Shown one piece after another: positions 49,039-57,706 of a stretch of 64,000 bases of DNA. A program made the position numbers and the translations under genes. Source of the stretch: Photobacterium profundum SS9 (lineage in GTDB: Bacteria; Pseudomonadota; Gammaproteobacteria; Enterobacterales; Vibrionaceae); contig NC_006370.1 of the NCBI RefSeq assembly GCF_000196255.1, positions 2,741,411 to 2,805,410 of the forward strand, in the 5' to 3' direction. Under the pieces are notes generated by a model that was not told where the DNA came from, did not search any database, and saw nothing but the letters and a program-made list of their open reading frames with translations. How positions within the stretch are numbered: the first letter of the stretch is position 1; each line of letters begins with the position of its first letter.

Positions 49039-50400
49039 ATGATCAGTGTTTTTGATATCTACAAAATTGGTGTGGGTCCTTCCAGTTCACACACTGTTGG
49101 TCCAATGAAAGCAGGTAAGGAATTTATTGATGACTTACGCGCTATGGGCAAATTACGAGATATAACCAAAATTACCGTTGACGTTTATGGCTCTCTTTCT
49201 CTAACTGGCAAAGGTCACCATACAGACATTGCTATCATCATGGGTCTTGCAGGCAATAGTCCTGAACATGTTGATATTGACAGCATTCCTAGTTTTATCG
49301 CTCGTGTAGAAGAAACAGAACGCTTACCTGTTGGCATGCACTGCCACACAGTAGAGTTTCCTCGTGAAGGAGGCATGAATTTTCATACAACTTATCTTTC
49401 TCTTCACGAAAATGGTATGACAATCAACGCTTGGATTGGCGATGACGTGTCGTACACCAAAACTTATTATTCAACCGGTGGTGGTTTCATCGTCGACGAA
49501 GAAAACTTTGGCAAAGAACAAGTTTCAAGCCTCAAAGTACCTTACATGTACACTAAGGCTGAAGGCCTTCTTGCACACTGTAAAGAAAGTGGCCTTTCTG
49601 TTAGCGCACTTGTTATGGCTAACGAACGTGCGATGAATACTGACGATGAGATTAATACTTACTTCGCAAATATCTGGAAAGCCATGCGTGAATGTATGGA
49701 ACGCGGTATGAATGTAGAAGGTATTCTGCCTGGTCCACTACGTGTGCCACGTCGTGCAGCAGCACTTCGCCAACAACTAATAACGACGGAAAACCTAAGC
49801 ACTGATCCGATGACAGTTGTTGATTGGGTTAACATGTACGCATTTGCTGTAAACGAAGAAAATGCAGCAGGTGGTCGTGTTGTTACTGCACCAACAAATG
49901 GCGCGTGTGGCATCATTCCTGCGGTACTGGCTTACTACGATAAGTTCATCCAGAATGTTGGCCCTAAAGATTACACACGCTACTTTGCAGCTTCTGGTGC
50001 AGTTGGTGGTCTTTATAAGCGTAATGCATCTATCTCTGGTGCTGAAGTAGGCTGCCAGGGTGAAGTGGGCGTAGCATGTTCAATGGCTGCAGCGGGCCTT
50101 GCTGAACTGATGGGCGGTAGCCCTGATCAAGTTTGTATGGCAGCTGAAATCGCGATGGAGCATAACTTAGGTCTAACATGTGATCCTGTTGCTGGTCAGG
50201 TACAGGTTCCATGTATCGAGCGTAACGGTATTGCAGCAGTGAAAGCAATTAACGCATGTCGTATGGCACTACGTCGTTCTTCGGAACCTCGTGTTTCACT
50301 TGATAAAGTAATTGAAACAATGCTGGCAACAGGCAAAGACATGAACGCTAAATACCGCGAGACTTCTCTTGGTGGTCTGGCTATTAAAGTTCTCTGCTAA
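49039..50400 (+). CDS. sdaA: L-serine ammonia-lyase SdaA (iron-sulfur)
   Basis: SdaA deaminates L-serine to pyruvate and ammonia with a [4Fe-4S] cluster. The length is 453 residues (E. coli 454). The beta domain starts [20 protein letters not shown]. The catalytic alpha domain contains [34 protein letters not shown] and [19 protein letters not shown], which supply the cluster cysteines. GAGG lies 8 bases before the ATG at 49039. Confidence 0.96.
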   Translation: MISVFDIYKIGVGPSSSHTVGPMKAGKEFIDDLRAMGKLRDITKITVDVYGSLSLTGKGHHTDIAIIMGLAGNSPEHVDIDSIPSFIARVEETERLPVGMHCHTVEFPREGGMNFHTTYLSLHENGMTINAWIGDDVSYTKTYYSTGGGFIVDEENFGKEQVSSLKVPYMYTKAEGLLAHCKESGLSVSALVMANERAMNTDDEINTYFANIWKAMRECMERGMNVEGILPGPLRVPRRAAALRQQLITTENLSTDPMTVVDWVNMYAFAVNEENAAGGRVVTAPTNGACGIIPAVLAYYDKFIQNVGPKDYTRYFAASGAVGGLYKRNASISGAEVGCQGEVGVACSMAAAGLAELMGGSPDQVCMAAEIAMEHNLGLTCDPVAGQVQVPCIERNGIAAVKAINACRMALRRSSEPRVSLDKVIETMLATGKDMNAKYRETSLGGLAIKVLC

Positions 50401-50420
50401 ATCCGTCACTGTTTAATATT

Positions 50421-50460
50421 AAAAGCCACCCGTTACTCATCAGTAACGGGTGGCTTTTAA
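50421..50460. terminator. Terminator of sdaA
   Basis: AAAAGCCACCCGTTACT pairs with AGTAACGGGTGGCTTTT around CATC. The perfect 17-base stem has A and T tails and can act for both convergent genes. Confidence 0.88.
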
Positions 50461-50514
50461 GTTGCAACAATAGCGGATTACATTGGCTACCGTGCTTCAT
50501 TTTTTTATAAAAAA

Positions 50515-51477
50515 CTAACTTTTTGCAGCCTTCAACAATGCCTCAATATCTTCCGCGAGAGCCTCACCACTTTGCAATGTGGTGAGCCATGAGATAGGTA
50601 TCCCCTTTTCATCACCAAAACCATAACATGCACCAGCAAGTGCCCCAATCAAGATCCCACGCCCGCACGTATCACCTGAAACCTGAATATTTTTCATTAT
50701 CGCTTCAGTATAACTACTACTGTTCTGTAAGATCCAAGCAGCCATGGGGATACTGTCTTTTAAATGACATGCAGGGCTAATGAGTGAAAAAACATGTGTG
50801 AGATCGTTAACGTCCCCATCTAATAATCGCACTTTTTCAATCAGGTCTTGAATTTCAATCGGTGATTTCACCTTTAGTACATTCAGTACAGGCTCCATTC
50901 GCCGTGAACGCAGTGCTTCATTCAATGCGCTTGCAAATGCTTTGGCTGTTGCTAACGCCAGTTCATTTTGATGCGTAATCCCTACAATACGGTCGATTTC
51001 TTGCTCTAACTGTTCTGACGGGTATTTAAGCGCAACCAATGCAGGAATCGCACACAGTGCTGGGTTTTGATCATCTTCACTGCCAGAGTCTTCTGGCCAA
51101 TCATCAGGTTCGAGCGAGAATAAGGTCAATAATAACGCTTTCGTTGGGCTATCAATGTAACCAATGAAATCACCACCAGGACCAAAGTAATCAAGAATAC
51201 GTTGCTGAATTTGATGCGTACTTATCTCTGGTTCCGCAAGCAAACGTATATACAATGCCAACCATTCACCGTAAGCAGTTAACTCGCCCGCCGTTAGGCT
51301 ATCATGAGCGTAATAGCCTTCAACGTCTTTGTAATGCAGGGCATTGGGTTCAATAAAGGGAAAGTGTGATAATTCAGATAGCGTTTTAATTCGCTCAGGT
51401 GAATAAATCCAATGCGTCCCCATACTTGCAGCATCGGCAACTAGCGCACCAATAAGGGCAGCGTAACGCTGAGCCAT
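50515..51477 (-). CDS. ADP-ribosylglycohydrolase-like protein with altered metal site
   Basis: A 320-residue helical protein of the ADP-ribosylglycohydrolase (DraG/ARH, J1-crystallin) superfamily. The N-terminal GALVADAASMGTHWIYSPERI and C-terminal GDTCGRGILIGALAGACYG mark the fold. The usual N-terminal (S/T)DDT metal ligands are not visible (the region reads YYAHDSLTAGELTAYGEWLA). The C-terminal DxD(T/S) motif is reduced to GDTCGR. Magnesium-dependent de-ADP-ribosylation is therefore doubtful. AAGGAGGAG precedes the ATG at 51477. It has its own transcription unit; the function is unknown. Confidence 0.78.
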   Translation of the reverse strand: MAQRYAALIGALVADAASMGTHWIYSPERIKTLSELSHFPFIEPNALHYKDVEGYYAHDSLTAGELTAYGEWLALYIRLLAEPEISTHQIQQRILDYFGPGGDFIGYIDSPTKALLLTLFSLEPDDWPEDSGSEDDQNPALCAIPALVALKYPSEQLEQEIDRIVGITHQNELALATAKAFASALNEALRSRRMEPVLNVLKVKSPIEIQDLIEKVRLLDGDVNDLTHVFSLISPACHLKDSIPMAAWILQNSSSYTEAIMKNIQVSGDTCGRGILIGALAGACYGFGDEKGIPISWLTTLQSGEALAEDIEALLKAAKS

Positions 51478-51834
51478 AACTCCTCCTTAAATTTGCTTTA
51501 GGCATGGTGTTTTTCTGATTGCTTTCTTATCGTATATCGATATTTTGTTGTAAAAAACACCAATTTCTCGTTCAACAGCTCTAAGCATAGCGTATTGGGC
51601 GATCTGCGATTAGAACAATGCTTCCTAAAACAAGCTCATGTCGATATTTTTAATGTCTTTCGATTTAATTATGATGAATTGCGCGTTTAAAAACACTAGA
51701 CCCGAACATAAATGGAGTGTCGGTGACATGGCGAAGGCTTACAACACAATCAACATTGCGCCGTCACCTTGATAAAGAAGGGTTATCATTCAGCTGGTTA
51801 CTGTTGTGATGCCTTTAAACGTAAGTATGGTGTT

Positions 51835-51872
51835 ATACCAATCTAGACAAGTATCTGATCATCCTTGCTGGT
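51835..51872. repeat. Family 2 repeat, left-arm half copy
   Basis: ATACCAATCTAGACAAGTAT followed by CTGATCATCCTTGCTGGTT matches the left arm of the 26829-26991 element, including its inner part. No inverted partner was found nearby. Confidence 0.65.
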
Positions 51873-51897
51873 TTAAATTGCCAAAATTCAGACACAA

Positions 51898-51941
51898 AAA
51901 AACCTCGCCTAGTTAATCACTAGTACGAGGTTTTTTTTATC
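51898..51941. terminator. Terminator of satP
   Basis: AAAAAACCTCG and CGAGGTTTTTT form a stem whose top is CCTAG/CTAGT. T runs occur on both sides; it lies just past the satP stop on the minus strand. Confidence 0.8.
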
Positions 51942-51949
51942 GTGAAAGA

Positions 51950-52543
51950 TTAAGCAGCAGCTTTTAGGCTTACTTTTTCTTTCTTCAATTCACCAACAGG
52001 TAGAATTGTACGACCGTATTCGTTGTTCAATACTTGTGCCATTGCAAAGTAAATTGCACTTGCGCCACAAAAAATACCTTCGATACCAGCAATTGTACCG
52101 ATTAGCTCGCTACCAGTGAAATCACGTGCAGCAAGCAGGAAGAATAATACCGTTAAAGAACCAAATACAACCTGCTTAGCACGTGGGTAGCAAAGAGAAC
52201 CAACGAACATAAATGCAGTGAATACACCCCAAAGGCCTAAGTACCAACCCATGAAGTGTGCAGGGCTCGCATCCGCTAGGCCCATCTTAGGCATAACTAT
52301 AAGGCCAACAAGTGTTAACCAGAATAGACCGTAAGAAGTAAATGCTGTAGTACCAAATGTATCACCACGCTTAAAGCACATCATGCCAACAAGCACTTGA
52401 CCGATACCACCGTAGAAAATACCCATAGCAAGAATCATAGAGTCAATCGGGAAAAAGCCCGCATTGTGGATATTTAAAAGGATTGTGGTCATACCAAAAC
52501 CCATTAAGCCTAATGGCGCTGGGTTAGCTAGTTTTGTGGACAT
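51950..52543 (-). CDS. satP: Acetate/succinate transporter SatP (GPR1/FUN34/YaaH family)
   Basis: A 197-residue membrane protein (E. coli SatP/YaaH 188) with six hydrophobic segments. The family motif [11 protein letters not shown] is at residues 7-17. [24 protein letters not shown] and AFTSYGLFW follow, both typical. It takes up acetate and succinate with protons. AGGGG precedes the ATG at 52543. Its role fits acetate scavenging after overflow metabolism; substrate assignment is by family. Confidence 0.92.
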   Translation of the reverse strand: MSTKLANPAPLGLMGFGMTTILLNIHNAGFFPIDSMILAMGIFYGGIGQVLVGMMCFKRGDTFGTTAFTSYGLFWLTLVGLIVMPKMGLADASPAHFMGWYLGLWGVFTAFMFVGSLCYPRAKQVVFGSLTVLFFLLAARDFTGSELIGTIAGIEGIFCGASAIYFAMAQVLNNEYGRTILPVGELKKEKVSLKAAA

Positions 52544-52999
52544 TTAGTTCCCCTACAGGAGTAAAATTCAAAAAAATCAATAAAAATTCAAAAATGGATG
52601 CATTACAAATGCGCCGCGCATTCTAATGGATGCTGAAGAGTAGATCAATCCCAATTATGGCGAAAATTCAACCAAAGATAAAAAAAATAGATTTAGAAAC
52701 ACGAGAAGTAACGCGGTGGTGTTAATGGGATGTTCGGCAATTGTACAAACAGTCAGAACCCACAAAGCACCTCTACATAAGTAACTGTAAGTTAATGGTA
52801 AAAAATATATGAAACAAACTCCCTCTCTCACTTTAAAACAACAAAAAACACACATTTAAAGTGCTGAGTTTATAATTGATTTTTTGTTACTAATTCTAAA
52901 TACAGGCTGTCGTTAATGAGTAACATAAGAAAGTTGATAATTCGTAAAAACAAAAAAAGTAACCATTGGCTACTTTTCTGTTCATATTTGCACAATCAG
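52544..52999. other. Intergenic region upstream of satP
   Basis: A 456-base gap. It holds the satP promoter side and, at its right end, the terminator of the lipoprotein gene. The middle is AT-rich, and an antisense frame of 66 codons there lacks any supporting pattern. No regulator site was recognised. Confidence 0.55.
52950..52979 (-). terminator. Terminator of the coiled-coil lipoprotein gene
   Basis: On the minus strand AAAAGTAGCC pairs with GGTTACTTTT, including one G-T pair, around AAT and is followed by TTTG. Confidence 0.7.
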
Positions 53000-54217
53000 T
53001 TACTCTGAAATTTCAACCTCTGCATTCTTTGCTGCATTAATTGGTATTTCAAGTTCTGCATTGCCATTTTGCTGAGTCGCTACACTTTCATCAATGCTTG
53101 GTGCAGGTTTAGCTTCTAGCCGTAATTGTTGAATCTGTTGTTTCTGAGCTTCCACTAGCTTTGTTAACGCTGTTACCTGCTCTATAGATGTGTCGTTATT
53201 TTTATCATCAGCGTAGTATGGCTGTGTTTGAATAAAGTTACTCTTGCGTGCAGATAAAACGCCTTCTGTAATCAACTTCGCTTGTGATCTTATTGGCTGA
53301 TTGCGCAGATCTTGATTATCTAGAGCACGAGAAATACGCAGTAACTTATTTTCTATTTCTAGAATGAAATTTTCATAGTCATCTTTGCTGCGATCTCGTA
53401 GACCTTTCACTTCAAGCGCAATATGAGCGGCATGATCAAGTTCAAATTGAATCTCGATAACTTTCTTATCAATGGCTTTAAAATTTCGAGGCGTTAAATC
53501 AATAATACGATTACCGTCAGTAATTTCTGTTTCAACACGAGAGTAACTTAACGGCGCATAATAGCGCACATCATTTCTACGTAGTTCACGTAGCCTCGTC
53601 TCAAGAGGTGCAATATAAATCTTCTTTACTGTTTTAATTTCTAAGCTAAAGCTACGCTCTAAAAATTCTTCTTGCTCTTCTCGGGCATCAGAAACATCAT
53701 CATTATCTATATAATTGAACAGCTTGGCATAAAAACGGTTTAGCCTTGTATATTCACTACGATAATAACGCGCAGCATCTAAAGAATTAAGGTAAGCCAT
53801 TTGCTTTATCGCTGGTGCAAGAACCCTGTCTGACTTAACTTTTAGTTTATCTAGCTTAGTCAACGTTATCTGTGCTTGATTAATTTCGTCTAAAAAACGT
53901 TCAAGATAAGTCGCCGATGAAAAAATAGAGTAGCTTTTAAATGCTGTCTCAGGTGAACCTGCAAAGCTTTGATAAATCGAATCTGCTTTTTTCCAATGCG
54001 CTTGAACAACACCATATTTATTGGGTGAATAGAGCTGTAAATGCTCAATACTTTGTATTTTTCCCTGCCAATTTTGGTGAATATTTTGTGCATTTTTGAC
54101 TGCGTCGCCAGTATTGATGGCCGACGTTACACCTTGCCCATTGTCAGGAGTGCTTCCGCAAGCACTCAGCAATGCTGTCAACACAAGAGCAACTGCCACT
54201 TTTCCCATATAGTTCAT
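53000..54217 (-). CDS. Unknown coiled-coil lipoprotein
   Basis: A 405-residue predicted lipoprotein that I do not assign to a named family. The signal MNYMGKVAVALVLTALLSA is followed by lipid Cys20. The mature protein is mainly alpha-helical and highly charged, with heptad-like spacing around residues 90-140, 170-220, 260-300 and 345-375 (LTKLVEAQKQQIQQLRLEAK). The last 30 residues are Asn-, Glu- and Ala-rich. Gly-Ser after the Cys suggests the outer membrane. It stands alone between satP and nfsA. Confidence 0.75.
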   Translation of the reverse strand: MNYMGKVAVALVLTALLSACGSTPDNGQGVTSAINTGDAVKNAQNIHQNWQGKIQSIEHLQLYSPNKYGVVQAHWKKADSIYQSFAGSPETAFKSYSIFSSATYLERFLDEINQAQITLTKLDKLKVKSDRVLAPAIKQMAYLNSLDAARYYRSEYTRLNRFYAKLFNYIDNDDVSDAREEQEEFLERSFSLEIKTVKKIYIAPLETRLRELRRNDVRYYAPLSYSRVETEITDGNRIIDLTPRNFKAIDKKVIEIQFELDHAAHIALEVKGLRDRSKDDYENFILEIENKLLRISRALDNQDLRNQPIRSQAKLITEGVLSARKSNFIQTQPYYADDKNNDTSIEQVTALTKLVEAQKQQIQQLRLEAKPAPSIDESVATQQNGNAELEIPINAAKNAEVEISE

Positions 54218-54362
54218 ATTCTTTATCCGATATTCTTACTTATTATTATCTTCTGTGTAATCTATTGATTATATAAACTAAACCTATTGATAAGGTTAAA
54301 ATAAAGTCAAAAATTAATGCTATCACACATGATATTTATTGTGTATTAAGTGTATCTGACTA

Positions 54363-55088
54363 TCACTTTGTACTAAAGCCTTTACTATTAATAAAGCCTT
54401 TCATAAAAGGTCGAGCCTCTTTATTTAAGGCATCAGTAATTTGTTCTGACCAAGACATTTCTTTATTTCCACCAGTACGGGTTCTGTAATATTCACGCAC
54501 TTCTTCATCGTAATTTTGTAATTCAGGCTGATTAAGCACCTGTTGATACTGCTCTTGATGCACGATAATCGATTGCGGTAAACGCGGTTTAATTTCCGGA
54601 TTTTGAGACGGGTAACCCAAGCATAACCCAAAAAGTGGAATCACATGCTGAGGCAGTGCTAAAACATCAGCCACTGCTTCTGGGTTATTACGAAGTCCAC
54701 CAATATACACGCCGCCTAACCCCATAGATTCTGCAGCTATTAAACAATTTTGAGCCATAAGAGCGGCATCAACAGCACCAATAAGCGTTTGCTCTGTAAA
54801 ACCTAACTGCGCTTCTGGGTGAATTTGTTGGTGGCGATTAAAATCTGCACAAAAAACAAGAAACTCTGCTGCAGTCTCAACATAAGGTTGACCACCCGCT
54901 AAGTGTGCTAATTTTTGACGCGTATCAGATTGAGTAACACGAATAATACTGACACATTGTATGAAGCTCGATGTCGATGCTGCTATTGCACAATCGAGTA
55001 GAGACGATAGTAGTTCTGCATCAATAGCTTGATCGGTAAACTGACGAATAGAACGGTGTTGCAGAATAGTGTCGATCGTTTGATTCAT
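54363..55088 (-). CDS. nfsA: Oxygen-insensitive NADPH nitroreductase NfsA
   Basis: NfsA is an FMN flavoprotein that reduces nitro compounds and quinones with NADPH. I chose the ATG at 55088 (241 residues; E. coli 240) because AAGGAT lies five bases upstream; the in-frame ATG at 55094 has no proper spacing. The sequence follows E. coli NfsA throughout: HRSIRQFTDQAID, SSFIQCVSIIRVT, AAESMGLGGVYIGGLRNN, PLFGLCLGYPSQNPEIKPRLP. A TGATAGAT inverted repeat lies in its promoter region. E. coli also has nfsA near grxA. Confidence 0.95.
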   Translation of the reverse strand: MNQTIDTILQHRSIRQFTDQAIDAELLSSLLDCAIAASTSSFIQCVSIIRVTQSDTRQKLAHLAGGQPYVETAAEFLVFCADFNRHQQIHPEAQLGFTEQTLIGAVDAALMAQNCLIAAESMGLGGVYIGGLRNNPEAVADVLALPQHVIPLFGLCLGYPSQNPEIKPRLPQSIIVHQEQYQQVLNQPELQNYDEEVREYYRTRTGGNKEMSWSEQITDALNKEARPFMKGFINSKGFSTK

Positions 55089-55200
55089 GGACATCCTTAT
55101 CACATTTATAATGGCACTTTACCAAGATATAAACGACCAATGGTTCATTGACGTTTACATCCACCAGCTGAATCTTTCTTTCCCCAAAGAATAAGACTAG

Positions 55201-55232
55201 TGATAGATCAATTAATTCAACTTAATCTATCA
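55201..55232. promoter_or_regulatory. Inverted repeat upstream of nfsA
   Basis: TGATAGAT (55201-55208) and ATCTATCA (55225-55232) are perfect 8-base inverted arms 16 bases apart. They lie 113-144 bases before the nfsA start and could be an operator. Confidence 0.35.
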
Positions 55233-55283
55233 CAAATACAAATAAATAGGATTATTGAGCGAATTATTTGCCTCTATCGCTCA

Positions 55284-56462
55284 TTATACTTGGTTCGAGA
55301 TATCAACTTTGCATTCCTGACATATTTGCTCAAGAATCCCTTGTAAGCGCTCTTTGTTTAACGGCAACGGATTTCCTTTTATAGCATTGGATAATAATGC
55401 GTCTTCTGCCACTTCATCAAACAAGGTATCGCACAATCCATATTCAGAGACAGATGGCAAATTTAAACGCTCTAACGTTCGCTTGGTCCAAGCAATGCCA
55501 TCTGCAATATCGGCATCTGTCCTACCTGTCAGAATACAAGCTAACTGCCGATAACGATTGAGTATATCGGCTCGTCCAGCCTCTCTTGCCGCCAACACAT
55601 TCTCTTGCATTACATACGGCGCAAGTTGCGCTGTAATCAAGCCATGTGGCGCACTCAGCCTACCCCCTAACGATGAGGCTAACCCATGTGCTGCACCTAA
55701 CTTGGCATTAGCTAATGCCATTCCTCCTAACATTGCCGCAAATGACATATCAGAGCGCGCACGAGGATCATCATCTTCACAGGCAGACACAATAGCACCC
55801 GCTAATCGCCGCAACCCTTCTTCACATACCATATCGGTAAGCGGATTAGGCGTACCACAGACATAAGCTTCCATTAAATGAGTGAACGCATCCATACCGC
55901 AGCATCCCGACATAACAGGATCCATACCATAGGTTAATGTCGGATCGATGATCGCTAAATCGGGTAACATATCAGCGCTTCTTAGGCTCACTTTTACATT
56001 TTCTTGGGCTGAACGAAGCACGGCATTTTTACTGACTTCAGATCCTGTTCCTGAGGTAGTGGGAATCGCAATGAATGGCAAGGGTTTAGCTTGAAGCGGC
56101 ACATTACGTCCAACCACTTCCACATAGTCATACACACTGCCTTGGTTAGGGATCAATGCAGCAAGGGCTTTACCAGCATCAAGTACGCTACCACCACCGA
56201 TAGAAATCACCATATCAGGTCGAAAACGCCTACCCATTGCAGCCATTTCTTCAATCATTGCAATAAGAGGCTCACCCAATACAGCCACTTGCTGATAACG
56301 CATGTTTTGTTGCTTTAAATAATTAACTAAAGGTTCAGAGCGCTGATTATCTTTCCCTGTTACCAATAAAACACTGTAACCAAATTGATTGAATGTAGAG
56401 AATGAGTTGATTAACGCCCCTTCACCAAAAACAATCCTTGACGATGTCATAAACTGAAACAT
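55284..56462 (-). CDS. Iron-containing alcohol dehydrogenase
   Basis: A group III metal-dependent alcohol dehydrogenase of 392 residues. The ATG at 56462 has GGAG upstream; a longer frame to 56492 is less likely. The NAD(P) loop GGGSVLDAGKALAAL starts at residue 89. The metal ligands are Asp191, His195, His259 and His273 in DAFTHLMEAY and AAHGLASSLGGRLSAPHG. PTTSGTGSEVS is typical. It may oxidise or reduce a short-chain alcohol or aldehyde; the substrate is not predictable. It is between nfsA and grxA. Confidence 0.93.
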   Translation of the reverse strand: MFQFMTSSRIVFGEGALINSFSTFNQFGYSVLLVTGKDNQRSEPLVNYLKQQNMRYQQVAVLGEPLIAMIEEMAAMGRRFRPDMVISIGGGSVLDAGKALAALIPNQGSVYDYVEVVGRNVPLQAKPLPFIAIPTTSGTGSEVSKNAVLRSAQENVKVSLRSADMLPDLAIIDPTLTYGMDPVMSGCCGMDAFTHLMEAYVCGTPNPLTDMVCEEGLRRLAGAIVSACEDDDPRARSDMSFAAMLGGMALANAKLGAAHGLASSLGGRLSAPHGLITAQLAPYVMQENVLAAREAGRADILNRYRQLACILTGRTDADIADGIAWTKRTLERLNLPSVSEYGLCDTLFDEVAEDALLSNAIKGNPLPLNKERLQGILEQICQECKVDISNQV

Positions 56463-57148
56463 AGGTACTCCATTACACAAACTACAATACAAATTTGAAT
56501 AATCACCTGAAACTCAGTCGTGTTACTAAAATTGCATGTACTATCTGACTGCTTTACTTAACTGAAAATAAGTGAGTATTTAAATTGATACGCATATACC
56601 CAAGCTACCTCAAGATGCAGGATTCAGAGTGATCTCAGCGTATCTAATTCAAGGAAAATGTGTGTAGGAATGGCATTCCCCTTCAAACACATTTGACACA
56701 GAAGTAGATACGCTGAATCACTCCCGAAGGGCGAGTTTTGTTGGGCTCTATGCGGTGTTACTTATTTTTAACGTAGAACGACTAGGTCTATAAATAAGTG
56801 CCTTGCCTAGAGCCCAACAAATTCTCGCTGAAACGAGCATCTTGAGGTAACTTGGGTATATACCCAAGTTAGTATTACGGAATATTAGTTACTCATTTTG
56901 ATTCTGAACAATATTTGACCGCTATGAAATTTCAACTTGAAGGAATAAGTTCTTCGTCACATAAAATATTGATGAACCACACAAATATATGTCATGAAAG
57001 TGACGCTTAATTAGCATGTTAGCGTGCCTTTTTAGATGTATACAAAAAACGTCAATCGGTTTTATCTATCAAAGTAAGAGATAAAACCCGCTTTCTCATC
57101 GGTCGTTGGCAAGTTATAGTAAACACAATAAATTTGAGGAGAGATATT
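56463..57148. other. Divergent region between alcohol dehydrogenase and grxA
   Basis: A 686-base gap, the longest in the window. The repeat element at 56595-56860 occupies its left half. The right part (56871-57148) contains AT-rich sequence and the grxA promoter and ribosome binding site. No open frame is credible. Confidence 0.6.
56595..56860. repeat. 266-bp inverted-repeat element, family 1 (long form)
   Basis: The ends are inverted: the left reads TATACCCAAGCTACCTCAAG and the right is the complement of TATACCCAAGTTACCTCAAG, both continuing ATGC. Inside are two nested hairpins. One spans about 56629-56719 (TCAGCGTATCTA with TAGATACGCTGA, inner AAATGTGT with ACACATTT, core GGAATG with CATTCC). 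The other spans 56738-56820 (TTGTTGGGCTCTA with TAGAGCCCAACAA, inner ACTTATTT with AAATAAGT). There is no coding frame. A further TATACCCAAGTT starts at its right edge (56859-56870). Confidence 0.88.
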
Positions 57149-57412
57149 ATGTTCGTTGTTATTTTTGGTCGTCCTGGTTGCCCATTCTGTGTTCGTGCAA
57201 AAGACCTTGCTGAAAAACTAAAAGAAGAGCGCGACGATTTTAATTTCCGTTACGTAGACATTCATGCGGAAGGCATCAGTAAATCTGACCTAGAAAAAAC
57301 GGTTGGTAAACCTGTTGAAACAGTTCCTCAAATTTTTGTTGACCAAGACCACGTTGGTGGCTACACAGAATTTGAAGCATACGCAAAAGAAAACCTAAGC
57401 CTTTTTCAATAA
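57149..57412 (+). CDS. grxA: Glutaredoxin 1 GrxA
   Basis: GrxA reduces ribonucleotide reductase and protein disulfides using glutathione. The length is 87 residues (E. coli 85). The active site CPFC has Cys11 and Cys14. GKPVETVPQIFVDQDHVGGY carries the cis-proline and the glutathione-binding loop. I chose the ATG at 57149 since GAGGAGAG precedes it; an upstream TTG at 57134 is less likely. It is next to the ybjL-like gene, as in E. coli. Confidence 0.96.
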   Translation: MFVVIFGRPGCPFCVRAKDLAEKLKEERDDFNFRYVDIHAEGISKSDLEKTVGKPVETVPQIFVDQDHVGGYTEFEAYAKENLSLFQ

Positions 57413-57455
57413 TGGCGAACAGTAAATAACAGCGTAATAGTTGTTAGAAGAATCA

Positions 57456-57483
57456 ATAGGGCTGATCTTTCAGCCCTTTTTAA
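57456..57483 (+). terminator. Terminator of grxA
   Basis: AGGGCTGA pairs with TCAGCCCT around a three-base loop and is followed by five T. It lies about 45 bases past the stop codon. Confidence 0.85.
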
Positions 57484-57706
57484 TACTCTTATTTCCTACC
57501 TTCTACTTTACCCCCCAAAATAATACAAAAATATTAGGGCTATAACACACGATGAACGGTTAAGATATGCAGAAAGCATAACTTTATCTAATAGCTATTC
57601 TAAGAAAAAAATAATCGAATAAATGTGGAATTCTGATATGACAAACCTCTAAAATCAGCTAGAATTTCGTCACTTTTGTTGTGTTCCCCTTCCCGGAAAA
57701 TATGTT

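Larger units (their letters stand above)
51478..51949. other. Intergenic region between satP and the glycohydrolase-like gene
   Basis: A 472-base gap. It contains the satP terminator at the right end, a half copy of repeat family 2 at 51835, and about 330 bases before the glycohydrolase-like gene that must hold its promoter. No coding frame is supported. Confidence 0.55.

Noticed and set aside
52655..52855. 66-codon minus-strand frame upstream of satP
   Set aside because: Cys- and Phe-rich translation of AT-rich intergenic DNA with no start signal.
56595..56860. CRISPR array or attC/integron site
   Set aside because: There are no regularly spaced direct repeats with unique spacers; the repeats are inverted and nested. 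No integrase or cas gene is in the window.
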